From contig NZ_QEPT01000005.1 in NCBI RefSeq assembly GCF_003252755.1, positions 85,299 through 149,298 on the forward strand: a DNA stretch of 64,000 nt, read 5' to 3'. A model generated the notes under the pieces. That model ran no database searches and had not been told where the DNA came from. It saw only the letters and a list, made by a program, of their open reading frames with translations. This stretch comes from Haemophilus parainfluenzae (GTDB taxonomy: Bacteria; Pseudomonadota; Gammaproteobacteria; Enterobacterales; Pasteurellaceae). Position numbers and translations under genes: made by a program. Positions 7,702 through 16,105 of the stretch are shown here, piece after piece; positions within the stretch are counted from its first letter, which is position 1; each line of letters starts with the position of its first letter.

Positions 7702-8793
7702 TTATCTCGAAATAACCTCTTTTGTGAAGGCTTCCATTTCGGCTTTACGCCATGGTGTTGAGAAGAAAATAGTATCTTTCAAGCCAGATTCACTATTGAG
7801 TGGACGAACACCGAATTCTTGGTTTAATTTCTGTTGTACTTCAGGTGAGGTAATCCAATGTACGAAAACAAGTGATGCGGCTGGGTTCGGTGCATTTTTT
7901 GCTACGGTTACAACATTACCACCACCAGGCATCCCAAATTTTGGTACATAGAATTTTAAGCGGTCAGTAATCGCACCTTGTTTTTGCAAACTGAACAAGT
8001 GGTCTTGCCATGCGGAGACAATTACTAACTCACCGTCGTTTAAACGGGTTAAACTATCAGCATTCGAAGCGGTACGGATTAGCGCATCTTTTTTACTGCT
8101 GAACCAATCCCAGGTTTTCTTCCAATTAGCAATTTGTGCTTCATCGATTTTATCGGTACGATAATCATAATCACCATTGATGTACACTAAAGCTCGTTGA
8201 ATGAAGGCATTACCCGAGCTACCACCATTTGGGTCAGAATAGCCGAATTTTTTGGGATTTTTATCAATATAGCTTTCCATATCAGCCCAAGATTGTGGCA
8301 ATTCCTCTTCTTTAATTCGCATAGGATCATAAGCTAGACCAGTTTGATTACCCCAGTAACCTACAGCTACATCGCCTAATTCAACACCTTGTAAGTGGTG
8401 ATTTAATTTATCGAAATTTGGTAAGTTATTGAGTTTTACAAGAATGTCATTTTTCGCTACGTTGCCTAAACGGTCAGCATTTAACACAACCACGTCCATT
8501 TTGCCGGTTTCTAGATTTTTTTCAGCAATCAGTTTATTGATATTACCGTCCAAGGTGCCTTCAGGTACTTTGACTTTAATACCGTATTGATTTTCAAATT
8601 CTTTGACAAAATTACGGAATTGCGGCTGCAAATACCAAACGCTAACTGTCAATTTTCCTTCTTTTTTGGCCAGTTCTTCGATTTCACTCCAAGATTTACC
8701 ACTTAAGTCTGTGGAAGCCGAGGCGAAAGTGCTGATAGCCAAGGCGGCAGCGGTAAGACCAATGGATAGAAGTTTACGGATATTTTTTTGCAT
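7702..8793 (-). CDS. ABC transporter periplasmic solute-binding protein, substrate unknown
   Basis: A 363-residue binding protein with a cleavable signal peptide (cut near ASA/STD, residues 25-27) and the two-lobed SBP type seen in the polyamine, thiamine, iron(III) and phosphonate groups. Visible segments include ELAKKEGKLTVSVWY, the hinge region GYWGNQTGLAYDP and the C-terminal VHWITSPEVQQKL. It is the last gene of a four-gene operon (ATPase, two permeases, binding protein) read from the minus strand, starting 20 bases after the second permease. I cannot assign a ligand; it is not a clear match to PotD, FbpA, AfuA or ThiB. Confidence 0.85.
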   Translation of the reverse strand: MQKNIRKLLSIGLTAAALAISTFASASTDLSGKSWSEIEELAKKEGKLTVSVWYLQPQFRNFVKEFENQYGIKVKVPEGTLDGNINKLIAEKNLETGKMDVVVLNADRLGNVAKNDILVKLNNLPNFDKLNHHLQGVELGDVAVGYWGNQTGLAYDPMRIKEEELPQSWADMESYIDKNPKKFGYSDPNGGSSGNAFIQRALVYINGDYDYRTDKIDEAQIANWKKTWDWFSSKKDALIRTASNADSLTRLNDGELVIVSAWQDHLFSLQKQGAITDRLKFYVPKFGMPGGGNVVTVAKNAPNPAASLVFVHWITSPEVQQKLNQEFGVRPLNSESGLKDTIFFSTPWRKAEMEAFTKEVISR

Positions 8794-8812
8794 AAGATGC
8801 TCCTTGTGAAAA

Positions 8813-9664
8813 TTATGCTTTTCCTGTGGATTGAGAGAGATAATTCCCTTTCAACAATTTTTCGATAATCATCATCAAAATAATGTTTGGTACCAACAAA
8901 ATAATCGATACAACGGCCGCATTCGGACGAATAAAAGAATAACCGAGGAAAGAATATAAAATGGTTGGCACGGTAATAAAGTCTGGTGAGCCGATAACGA
9001 AAGCGATAGCAAACTCTTCAATACTTTTCACTAAACAGAAGATAATTGATGCTAAAAAACTAGGTTTTAACATCGGCATATACACGTCTTTGAAAACGGT
9101 AAATTTAGATGCACCTAAGTCACGGCTAGCATCAATAAGGTCTTGCGGTACAGAAGAAAAGCCCGCGGATAAAATCCGAATAGCATAAGGTAACGTGAGT
9201 ACAACATGCCCAATAACAATGCCGATGAATGGATTATTAATATTTAAATCCAATAACATGCGGCTAAAGAATAGGGCAATAATCATGCCTGGAATAACCA
9301 ATGGAATCAGTGTTAATAATTCTGCTAATTTTTTACCTCTAAACTCCATACGTCCAAATGCATAAGCTGTTGGGAGAGAGAGTAAAATAGTGATCAGAGA
9401 AACCGTAGGCGCAATGGTATAGCTATTAAACATTGCTTCAGGTAAAGAGGTGGTTTCCCATACAATTTTCCAACGCTCAAAAGATAATGATTGAGGGAAA
9501 ATATCTGGATAACTCCACGGTTTAGCGGGATCTACCAATGACCATAAACCTGCCATTAAAAAGGGTAAGAACAACCAAATAAAATTAGCAAGAATAAAGA
9601 ACGCTAAGGAAATACGTGCGATTAATCGACCATTTTTCGTTGTGATTTGTACGGAACTACTCAT
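8813..9664 (-). CDS. ABC transporter permease (PotC-like)
   Basis: A 283-residue inner-membrane permease of the binding-protein-dependent type, with about six hydrophobic segments. The EAA-type coupling loop is recognisable around SVPQDLIDASRDLGASKFTV. It overlaps the preceding permease gene by four bases (ATGA), showing translational coupling. Together with its neighbour it would form the heterodimeric channel fed by the binding protein at 7702-8793. Confidence 0.88.
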   Translation of the reverse strand: MSSSVQITTKNGRLIARISLAFFILANFIWLFLPFLMAGLWSLVDPAKPWSYPDIFPQSLSFERWKIVWETTSLPEAMFNSYTIAPTVSLITILLSLPTAYAFGRMEFRGKKLAELLTLIPLVIPGMIIALFFSRMLLDLNINNPFIGIVIGHVVLTLPYAIRILSAGFSSVPQDLIDASRDLGASKFTVFKDVYMPMLKPSFLASIIFCLVKSIEEFAIAFVIGSPDFITVPTILYSFLGYSFIRPNAAVVSIILLVPNIILMMIIEKLLKGNYLSQSTGKA

Positions 9665-10530
9665 TTGACTTCTCCACGTTTGACGGCTAATGGTTTAATC
9701 AATAATGACACTAGGATGGTGAAGAAGGCAGAGGTCAACATAATAGTTAATGCCATGACCGCACTTTGATTCCACTCTTCAAATTCATAGGCAGACATTT
9801 GCATTAAACGTGCTAAAGAATAGGTACTACGAGGACCAGCAATACTATAAAAGGCGAAATCACCGAGTGCGCCAATAAATATTAAAATAAAAGAAACTTG
9901 TACCGCACCTAAGGTTAGTGGGAAGATCACATAACGAAAACGTTGCCAAGGACTCGAACCTAAATTAGCTGCTGCATCTAATAAATCAGTTTTCAGTGAA
10001 TTGACCGCGCCACCAATAAGAATTAAAGCAAAGGGAATGTTTTTCCACATTTGTAAAATCACTACCCCCCAACCAAATTCATCATTTTGTAAGGTTTTCG
10101 GCTCGTCCCAAATGCCTAAATAAACAAATACCTCATTAAGAATGCCGTGGTAAGAAATCATATTGACGAACAAAAAGGCGGCAACCAATCCAGGTACCAA
10201 CATAGGTGCCCGCAAGATGGTGATGATCGTTACCTTGGCAGGCAATTTTTTACGCAACCACATAGCAATGGGATAAGCCACGATGATGGATAAAATGGCC
10301 CCTAATAAAGACACTTTTACGGAATAAATATACGAATTTTGGAATACAGGACTATTTAATACGGCTTGCCAATATTCCAAACTAAATTGACTTTCTTCCC
10401 CGCCCATACTGTATAAACCAAGGCTTTGAGAGACGACAATGTAGAATGTGGACCCCATTAAAAATAGGATCGTACCTAAACCGCTGCATAGTAATAACCA
10501 TGCTTTTACATCATTTTTGAGACTTTTCAT
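9661..10530 (-). CDS. ABC transporter permease (PotB-like)
   Basis: A 289-residue permease with about six membrane spans and an EAA loop at LKTDLLDAAANLGSSPWQRF. Starts and ends in ATGA overlaps with the ATPase gene upstream and the second permease downstream. One USS lies inside at 9758-9766. Confidence 0.88.
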   Translation of the reverse strand: MKSLKNDVKAWLLLCSGLGTILFLMGSTFYIVVSQSLGLYSMGGEESQFSLEYWQAVLNSPVFQNSYIYSVKVSLLGAILSIIVAYPIAMWLRKKLPAKVTIITILRAPMLVPGLVAAFLFVNMISYHGILNEVFVYLGIWDEPKTLQNDEFGWGVVILQMWKNIPFALILIGGAVNSLKTDLLDAAANLGSSPWQRFRYVIFPLTLGAVQVSFILIFIGALGDFAFYSIAGPRSTYSLARLMQMSAYEFEEWNQSAVMALTIMLTSAFFTILVSLLIKPLAVKRGEVK

Positions 10531-11597
10531 TTTACGGACTCCAAGAATTTAATCGCATGGCGGGGAACCGTAAAGGTGAGTTTATCGCTCAAATTCGGGC
10601 ATTTTGTTAGTTGCAGACGTAATTTTTTCTCTTCATCATTACGTTTAATGATTCCTTGCACTTCCGTGATATTGCCCATAAAAGCGGTGTTGATGATATC
10701 TACTGTAATTTGGTTTTCCGCTTCCGTTTGTGCGTTTGGTAACAATTCAATGTCTTCTGGTCGAAAGCAAATATAAATTCGTTCAGATTCCGGTTTTTTC
10801 TCAGAAAATACGGTGAAATCGCCAAAAATAGAACTCACTGCATAAAGATTGTCACCGATGTTTTTCACATTGGCTTCCGTGATATTGGCAATGCCAATAA
10901 AATCTGCCACAAAGCGGTTTTTAGGATGATGATAAATATCTTGAGGAGAGCCAATTTGCTCAATAGAGCCCTTATTTAACACGATGATTTTATCTGACAT
11001 AGTTAGGGCTTCAGCCTGATCGTGAGTCACATAAATACTCGTCAAATTATATTGTTTTGAGAGTTGCTTAATTTCAAAACGTACACTTTCGCGTAATTTG
11101 GCATCTAAGTTAGAAAGTGGTTCATCAAATAAAATCACATCTGGACGAGTAACCATGGCTCTGGCTAATGCGACACGCTGTTGTTGACCTCCAGAAAGCT
11201 CATTAGGTAATTTCAATTTATGAAATTCTAAATCCATTTGCTTCAATGCGAGATCTAAACGCTGTTTTTGTTCTTCAATATCAATTTTACGTTGCTTTAA
11301 ACCATAGCAAATATTGTGAGAAACGTTGAGGTGAGGGAAAAGGGCATAAGATTGGAAACACATGGCTGTATTGCGTTTTTCTGGAGGAACATTGTTAACA
11401 TTTTTTCCTCCAATAAGGATTTCACCTTCATCAGCCACATGAAATCCAGCGATTAATTTTAATAAGGAGGTTTTACCACAGCCACTTGGTCCTAATAAGG
11501 TGACAAACTCGCCTTCTTCAGCGGTAAAAGTAATATTATTTGCTGCGTAAAAGTCACCAAATTTTTTTGTAATATTTTTTATTTCTAACTTTGCCAT
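10527..11597 (-). CDS. ABC transporter ATP-binding protein (PotA/FbpC-like)
   Basis: A 356-residue ATPase with Walker A GPSGCGKTS, signature LSGGQQQRVALARA, Walker B VILFDEPLSNLDAKL and switch histidine in VTHDQAEAL. The C-terminal extension of about 120 residues is the TOBE regulatory domain typical of the polyamine/iron/maltose group. The start at 11597 (MAKLEIK) is chosen because GAGG lies 8 bases upstream; the in-frame ATG at 11639 lacks a site. It is the first gene of the operon, about 90 bases from a CRP-like site. Confidence 0.9.
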   Translation of the reverse strand: MAKLEIKNITKKFGDFYAANNITFTAEEGEFVTLLGPSGCGKTSLLKLIAGFHVADEGEILIGGKNVNNVPPEKRNTAMCFQSYALFPHLNVSHNICYGLKQRKIDIEEQKQRLDLALKQMDLEFHKLKLPNELSGGQQQRVALARAMVTRPDVILFDEPLSNLDAKLRESVRFEIKQLSKQYNLTSIYVTHDQAEALTMSDKIIVLNKGSIEQIGSPQDIYHHPKNRFVADFIGIANITEANVKNIGDNLYAVSSIFGDFTVFSEKKPESERIYICFRPEDIELLPNAQTEAENQITVDIINTAFMGNITEVQGIIKRNDEEKKLRLQLTKCPNLSDKLTFTVPRHAIKFLESVK

Positions 11598-11688
11598 TTT
11601 TACATCCTCTATTTGGCTTACAACGATAGAGGTAACCATAAAACACTTGGTTATTTTTTCAATAAAATAAAAATATTTTTTATGAATT

Positions 11689-11704
11689 TGTGATGAAGAT
11701 CACG
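11689..11704. promoter_or_regulatory. CRP-cAMP-like site upstream of the ABC importer operon
   Basis: TGTGA-N6-TCACG, one mismatch to the core, within an extended match AATTTGTGATGAAGATCACG. It lies in the 137-base gap between slyX and the ATPase gene, upstream of the minus-strand operon, where an activator would bind. Confidence 0.6.
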
Positions 11705-11734
11705 CATTTAGATAAAATATGGTTTTATTACATT

Positions 11735-11956
11735 TTAATAATGCGGAGGCGGTGTTTCTTCTGCTTGGCTGGCAATATTAGAAGGTTGCATATCTTTTAA
11801 TTTGCCGGCGAGATAGCGGAGTTGAAGTTGAATTTTATCCATATCAAATTGTTGTTGAACTAATGCTTGGTTGAGTTCGTCTAAAAGTTGTTCTTGAAAA
11901 GCAATTTTCATTTCAAGTTCAGCAATGCGATCTTCTAAAATTTGTTGATTTTGCAT
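11735..11956 (-). CDS. slyX: SlyX family coiled-coil protein
   Basis: A 73-residue acidic, almost wholly coiled-coil protein (heptads from residue 5 to about 55) ending in the typical proline-rich tail TPPPHY. The molecular function of SlyX is unknown. It is divergent from fkpA, as in other gammaproteobacteria, where slyX lies beside the FKBP genes slyD/fkpA. Confidence 0.92.
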   Translation of the reverse strand: MQNQQILEDRIAELEMKIAFQEQLLDELNQALVQQQFDMDKIQLQLRYLAGKLKDMQPSNIASQAEETPPPHY

Positions 11957-12050
11957 AAAATTTCTCTAATTTTTAAAAAAATGTTGTGAATTTGGTCAAT
12001 CCGATTTAACCTATTCGCTATTCCGTTTCTATTATAAAGGATCAAGCAAA

Positions 12051-12773
12051 ATGTTGAAAATTCAAAAGCTTTCTCTTGCTGCACTTATGGTAAGTGCGGT
12101 CGTTTCAGGTTCTGTTTTTGCAGAAGATAAAGCAGCGCCAAGCGCAAGCGATGCGTCTTATGCTGTAGGTGCATTAATGGGTAACCAAGTAAAAGATTTA
12201 GTGGATGCTCAAAAAGAAGTGATTCAATACGATAATGCGCGTATTTTAGATGGCTTAAAAGATGCATTAGAAGGTAAAGTTGATATTCGTAAAGACGAAA
12301 AAATTCAACAAACCTTAGATGGTATTCAAGAGCAATTAGTGTCTGCAGCGAAAGCAAAAGTAGAACAACAAGCGAAAGCCGCAAAAGAAGAAGGCGATAA
12401 ATACCGCGCTGAATTTGCGAAAAAAGATGGCGTAAAAAGCACTAAAGATGGCTTACTTTACAAAATCACTGAAGCAGGTAAAGGTGATGCGATTAAAGCA
12501 ACAGATACTGTGAAAGTACATTACACCGGTAAATTACCAGATGGTAAAGTATTTGATAGCTCTGTTGAACGTGGTCAACCGGTTGAGTTTAAATTAAACC
12601 AAGTGATCAAAGGTTGGACTGAAGGTCTTCAGTTAGTGAAGAAAGGCGGTAAAATCGAATTAGTGATTCCACCTGAATTAGCTTATGGCAAACAAGGTGC
12701 TGGCGATGCAATTCCACCTGATGCAACACTTTACTTCGAAGTTGAAGTATTAGACGTTAATCCTAAAAAATAA
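12051..12773 (+). CDS. fkpA: FKBP-type periplasmic peptidyl-prolyl isomerase FkpA
   Basis: A 240-residue periplasmic chaperone/isomerase. The signal peptide ends near VFA/EDK (residue 25), the N-terminal helical part (residues 30-125) mediates dimerisation, and the FKBP domain covers about 140-238 (VKVHYTGKLPDG, FDSSVERGQP, GWTEGLQLVKKGG, LAYGKQGAG). AAGGA precedes the ATG. A USS lies within the signal-peptide codons at 12092-12100, and a USS hairpin follows the stop codon. Confidence 0.95.
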   Translation: MLKIQKLSLAALMVSAVVSGSVFAEDKAAPSASDASYAVGALMGNQVKDLVDAQKEVIQYDNARILDGLKDALEGKVDIRKDEKIQQTLDGIQEQLVSAAKAKVEQQAKAAKEEGDKYRAEFAKKDGVKSTKDGLLYKITEAGKGDAIKATDTVKVHYTGKLPDGKVFDSSVERGQPVEFKLNQVIKGWTEGLQLVKKGGKIELVIPPELAYGKQGAGDAIPPDATLYFEVEVLDVNPKK

Positions 12774-12784
12774 TCCTTAATTCA

Positions 12785-12808
12785 ACCGCACTTTGTCCAA
12801 AGTGCGGT
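12785..12808 (+). terminator. USS-pair hairpin after fkpA
   Basis: ACCGCACTTTG and CAAAGTGCGGT face each other with a 2-base spacer and are followed by CATTTTCCC. It may only partly terminate, since yheO starts 24 bases later with no clear promoter in between. Confidence 0.65.
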
Positions 12809-12832
12809 CATTTTCCCTACCAGATTTGAAAA

Positions 12833-13498
12833 ATGATACTAACCGATAGACAACCTTTCACCGATGAAGATCGTGCTATTCTGATTTCCTATAAAGCGGT
12901 AGTTGATGGCGTGAGCGCATTGATTGGCGAGCATTGTGAAATCGTTTTACACTCTTTGGAAGACATTGAGCATTCCGCCATTTGTATCGCCAATGGGCAT
13001 AATACCAATCGTCAAGTGGGTTCACCTATTACGGATTTGGCCTTGAAATCTTTGCGTAACATGCAAAGTGAGAGTGTGTCTAAGCCTTATTTCACCCGTG
13101 CTAAAGGCAATGTGTTGATGAAGTCTGTGACCATCGCCATTCGAAATAGCAAACAACGCATTATTGGTTTACTTTGTATCAATATTAATTTGGATGTGCC
13201 GGTTTCTCAATTTATGCAGGCCTTTATGCCAACGCAGGAGCAAAATGAAACCTCTTCCGTCAATTTTGCAAGTTCAGTGGAAGAATTGGTGGCACAAACG
13301 GTAGAAAAAACCATTGAAGAAGTGAATGCAGATCGCTCGGTTTCAAACAATAATAAGAACCGTCAGATTGTGATTTCACTTTACGAAAAAGGTATTTTTG
13401 ATATTAAAGATGCGATCAATTTAGTGGCTGATCGCCTCGTGATTTCTCGCCACACCGTGTATTTGTATATTCGTCAAATCAAACAAGAGCAAGAGTAA
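12833..13498 (+). CDS. YheO-like transcriptional regulator (PAS plus HTH)
   Basis: A 221-residue protein of the YheO family. The N-terminal half (residues about 15-125) is the YheO PAS-like sensor domain and the C-terminus (170-215) is a helix-turn-helix (KGIFDIKDAINLVADRLVIS, then RHTVYLYIRQ). Homologues such as DauR control amino acid metabolism, but the target here is not evident. Its stop codon overlaps the tusD start as TAATG, so it heads the tus operon, as in E. coli yheO-tusDCB. The ATG at 12833 has no strong ribosome site. Confidence 0.88.
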   Translation: MILTDRQPFTDEDRAILISYKAVVDGVSALIGEHCEIVLHSLEDIEHSAICIANGHNTNRQVGSPITDLALKSLRNMQSESVSKPYFTRAKGNVLMKSVTIAIRNSKQRIIGLLCININLDVPVSQFMQAFMPTQEQNETSSVNFASSVEELVAQTVEKTIEEVNADRSVSNNNKNRQIVISLYEKGIFDIKDAINLVADRLVISRHTVYLYIRQIKQEQE

Positions 13499-13878
13499 TG
13501 AACTATGTTCTCGCCGTGAAAAGTCCCGTTTATGGAAAACAAGGGGCTTTTCTTGCCTATCAATTTGCCCAAGCTTTACTCAAAAAAGGGCATGCCATTA
13601 GCCAAATTTTCTTTTTCCAAGACGGTGTGAGTAATGGCAATGGCTTGGTTTATCCTGCCAATGATGAATTTAATCTCACGCAAGCTTGGCAAGTCTTTTC
13701 AACGCAACATCATATTCCTTTGCATTTATGTGTAGCTGCTTCGCAACGTCGTGGCGTAGTGGATGTGCTTGCAGCAAAAGAGACAGATAAAACGAATCTT
13801 GCAGAAGGTTTTGAGATTACAGGCTTAGGTGAATTTATGGCGATGGCATTAAAAGCGGATCGGGTGGTGACATTATGA
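13498..13878 (+). CDS. tusD: Sulfurtransferase complex subunit TusD
   Basis: A 126-residue DsrE-like protein. TusD accepts persulfide sulfur from TusA and passes it via TusE to MnmA for 2-thiolation of tRNA wobble uridine. The acceptor cysteine is in HIPLHLCVAASQRRG (residue about 79). It is coupled to yheO (TAATG) and to tusC (ATGA). Confidence 0.94.
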   Translation: MNYVLAVKSPVYGKQGAFLAYQFAQALLKKGHAISQIFFFQDGVSNGNGLVYPANDEFNLTQAWQVFSTQHHIPLHLCVAASQRRGVVDVLAAKETDKTNLAEGFEITGLGEFMAMALKADRVVTL

Positions 13879-14234
13879 AGCTTGCATTCTTATTTCGTAC
13901 CGCACCGCATGGAAACGCGATTTCTCGTGAAGGTTTAGATGCTTTGCTCGCGGCAACAGCATTTTGTGATGAAGAGGAAATTGGTGTCTTTTTTATCGAT
14001 GATGGCGTATTAAATTTACTTGATGGGCAAAATCCTGAGTTATTGTTACAAAAAGATTTTATCCGCACCTTTAAATTATTAGATTTATACGATATTGAAC
14101 AGCGCTTTGTCTGCGCCGATTCGCTCGACCAATACAATTTACAAGCTGAACAACTTATTATTTCTGCTGAAAAAATTGACCGCACTTCGCTGATCAATAA
14201 ACTTAGCCAAGCAGAAAAAGTGTTTACGTTTTAA
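13875..14234 (+). CDS. tusC: Sulfurtransferase complex subunit TusC
   Basis: A 119-residue DsrF-like member of the TusBCD hexamer, recognisable from LAFLFRTAPHGNAISREGLDA and the conserved GVFFIDDGVLNLL segment. It starts inside the tusD stop codon (ATGA). A USS copy lies in the coding region at 14179-14187. Confidence 0.93.
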   Translation: MKLAFLFRTAPHGNAISREGLDALLAATAFCDEEEIGVFFIDDGVLNLLDGQNPELLLQKDFIRTFKLLDLYDIEQRFVCADSLDQYNLQAEQLIISAEKIDRTSLINKLSQAEKVFTF

Positions 14235-14242
14235 GGAATATT

Positions 14243-14530
14243 ATGCTTTATACCTTTTCTCAAGCTCATTATTCTGAGACAGAACTTCAACGTTATTTAA
14301 CTGAAATCACGGAAAATGATGCGGTGGTTTTATGGCAAGATGGCGTGTTGCTAGCGGTAAAGTACGGAGAAATGTTTACTCAATGCAAAGGACAATGTTT
14401 TGTGCTGGAACAAGATGCTTTAGCCCGAAATTTAACCGCACTTTTGCCAGAAAACAATCAAGTGCGGTCAATTTCATTCACAGATTTAGTGGATTTAACT
14501 GCTCAATATTCGCCTCAAATCGCCTTATAG
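14243..14530 (+). CDS. tusB: Sulfurtransferase complex subunit TusB
   Basis: A 95-residue DsrH-like subunit of TusBCD; length equals that of E. coli TusB. AAGGA lies upstream of the ATG. Two USS copies in opposite orientation (14435-14443 and 14460-14468) sit within the reading frame and could fold as an intragenic hairpin. The last 6 bases overlap the end of the convergent membrane-protein gene. Confidence 0.92.
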   Translation: MLYTFSQAHYSETELQRYLTEITENDAVVLWQDGVLLAVKYGEMFTQCKGQCFVLEQDALARNLTALLPENNQVRSISFTDLVDLTAQYSPQIAL

Positions 14531-14926
14531 CGGGCGTTCTTTCGGTAACAAGAGCGGTAGTACCATAACAGAATAAAGCGCTAAGCCTGCGGCCATTAAG
14601 CAGGTAATTTCTAATCCTCCTGCACGTAACCATTCGCCAAATCCCATATCATTCACTAGCGTTGCATAAAAGATTCCCGCTACGACGGTATAACAAAATC
14701 CAATTAATACCGAAATTAATGCGATGGCTTTTACGTGATAACTCGCATAACGGTGAAATGCTGCCCAAAGTGTAATGAGAAAAGTCGGTACCGCAGCCAC
14801 GATAAAGACGGTAACCGCTGAAGGCTGAAATCCATCGGCATCATTGTTTGCGAACATTAGGCCAATAGTGCCGATAATTTGAATAATCAACGGTAAAAGA
14901 ATAAATGCTTTAAGATATTTTTTCAT
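14525..14926 (-). CDS. Small four-helix membrane protein of unknown function
   Basis: A 133-residue hydrophobic protein with four predicted membrane spans (near residues 5-25, 38-60, 68-92 and 105-125) and a short charged C-terminus PKERPL. I do not recognise the family. It is convergent with tusB, whose last bases it overlaps, and is followed upstream by the YeaK gene on the same strand with a 67-base gap. No active-site motif is visible. Confidence 0.75.
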   Translation of the reverse strand: MKKYLKAFILLPLIIQIIGTIGLMFANNDADGFQPSAVTVFIVAAVPTFLITLWAAFHRYASYHVKAIALISVLIGFCYTVVAGIFYATLVNDMGFGEWLRAGGLEITCLMAAGLALYSVMVLPLLLPKERPL

Positions 14927-14993
14927 GAGATGTCCAGTTAATAGAAAAACGGAAGCATTGTATCAATCAAATGAAAGACAACCAATCTTTTCC

Positions 14994-15482
14994 CTATTCG
15001 GTTTTTATTACATCCACTAATGTGGGTTGAACGATTGAGGCGTAATCTTGTGTGTTAAGAATAATGGAGCGTTCTAATATACCTGCATTAAATGCCAATT
15101 CATCATAACGAGAAAGTAAGCTAGGATCAGCAATTAATAACAAATCAGGATGAAAGCTAAAAGGCGGAATTGCACCAAATACACAGTCAGTTAGGGTGTC
15201 TACTTCTGCTGGACTAGCAAGTGATGCTTTCGTGCCACCCAAATAGGCCGCTACTTTGCTTAAATCAGATTGTTGATCAGCTGGTAATATAACTAATACT
15301 GCTTGTTTTACGCCATTCCCTTTTACTTTGCATACCAAGGCTTTTGCCCCTTGCCCTAATTCTGTACCCCGGATTTTAGCTACTTCTTCTGATTTTCCTG
15401 CTGTGGGATGTTCAACCACACGATAGCGTGCTTGATGCTTATCTAAAAGCGCGGTCAATTTTTCAAATGTTTTTACAGACAT
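14994..15482 (-). CDS. YbaK/EbsC-family aminoacyl-tRNA deacylase, YeaK-like
   Basis: A 162-residue single-domain editing protein resembling E. coli YeaK, with the shared segments IRGTELGQGAKALVCKVKGN, SLASPAEVDTLTDCVFGAIP and PFSFHPDLLLIADPSLL. The family hydrolyses mischarged tRNAs in trans; the exact substrate of this member is not known from sequence. The start at 15482 is preferred because AAGGA lies 7 bases upstream; a longer frame begins at 15503 without one. Confidence 0.87.
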   Translation of the reverse strand: MSVKTFEKLTALLDKHQARYRVVEHPTAGKSEEVAKIRGTELGQGAKALVCKVKGNGVKQAVLVILPADQQSDLSKVAAYLGGTKASLASPAEVDTLTDCVFGAIPPFSFHPDLLLIADPSLLSRYDELAFNAGILERSIILNTQDYASIVQPTLVDVIKTE

Positions 15483-15638
15483 GAGTGATTCCTTCAATAG
15501 CAATGTTTAATCAGTTTAGCAAGGATTGATGTATGTGAAAATCACAGAAAAATAATTAATCTTTTGAGTCGTATTTATTATGAGATAGACAAATACCTTT
15601 ATGCCCCGTACTATGTTTCTTTTTCTTTGGTATCGATT

Positions 15639-16037
15639 ATGACTCGAATTAATCTTGTTCCGCCAGCGGAGCTTTGTGATCAGCATCTTTTAGCGGAGCA
15701 TCGTGAATTAACTCGCATTCCTAACGCCGTGGCGAAAGGTAAATTTCATTTGAAAGGACAGCCTACGGAATATAAGTTGGGGGAAGGGCATGTGCGCTTT
15801 TTCTTTAATAAATTGGCGTTTTTAAAGAAACGGTATGATGCATTGCATGCGGAATGTAAGGCGCGAGGCTTTAACGTGCAGTATATTTGGAATGAAATGT
15901 TACCTGATGATCCAAGTTTATGGTTGGACTATGAAGCCACAGAAGCGGCGTTACAGATTAATCGGGAACGTATTCAGGAAAGAATGCCATTAAAGGCGAG
16001 ATTTACACCGCATCTTCCAAAGAGCGGTCAAAAATAA
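15639..16037 (+). CDS. Pyrimidine dimer DNA glycosylase/AP lyase (T4 endonuclease V, DenV family)
   Basis: A 132-residue homologue of phage T4 endonuclease V, which cuts UV-induced cyclobutane pyrimidine dimers. The start MTRINL at 15639 is set by homology: catalysis needs Thr2 at the N-terminus after methionine removal. The catalytic Glu falls exactly at residue 23 (AEHREL), with Arg3, Arg22 and Arg26 also in the T4 positions, and GEGHVRFFFNKLAFLKKR matches the T4 core. The longer frame upstream (from 15564) would bury Thr2 and is rejected. Related genes are known in Haemophilus. Phage-derived ancestry is likely, but no phage genes surround it. Confidence 0.93.
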   Translation: MTRINLVPPAELCDQHLLAEHRELTRIPNAVAKGKFHLKGQPTEYKLGEGHVRFFFNKLAFLKKRYDALHAECKARGFNVQYIWNEMLPDDPSLWLDYEATEAALQINRERIQERMPLKARFTPHLPKSGQK

Positions 16038-16070
16038 AGGAGTTTTCACTTATGAAAGGCAGTGAGAATA

Positions 16071-16099
16071 TAAAAAAGGTGAGCATCGCTCACCTTATG
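16071..16099 (-). terminator. Terminator of the orphan binding-protein gene
   Basis: AAGGTGAGC / GCTCACCTT is a 9-bp perfect stem with a 3-base loop. On the minus strand it is followed by a run of T (the A-run at 16072-16077), right after the stop at 16106. Confidence 0.85.
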
Positions 16100-16105
16100 A
16101 ATTGT

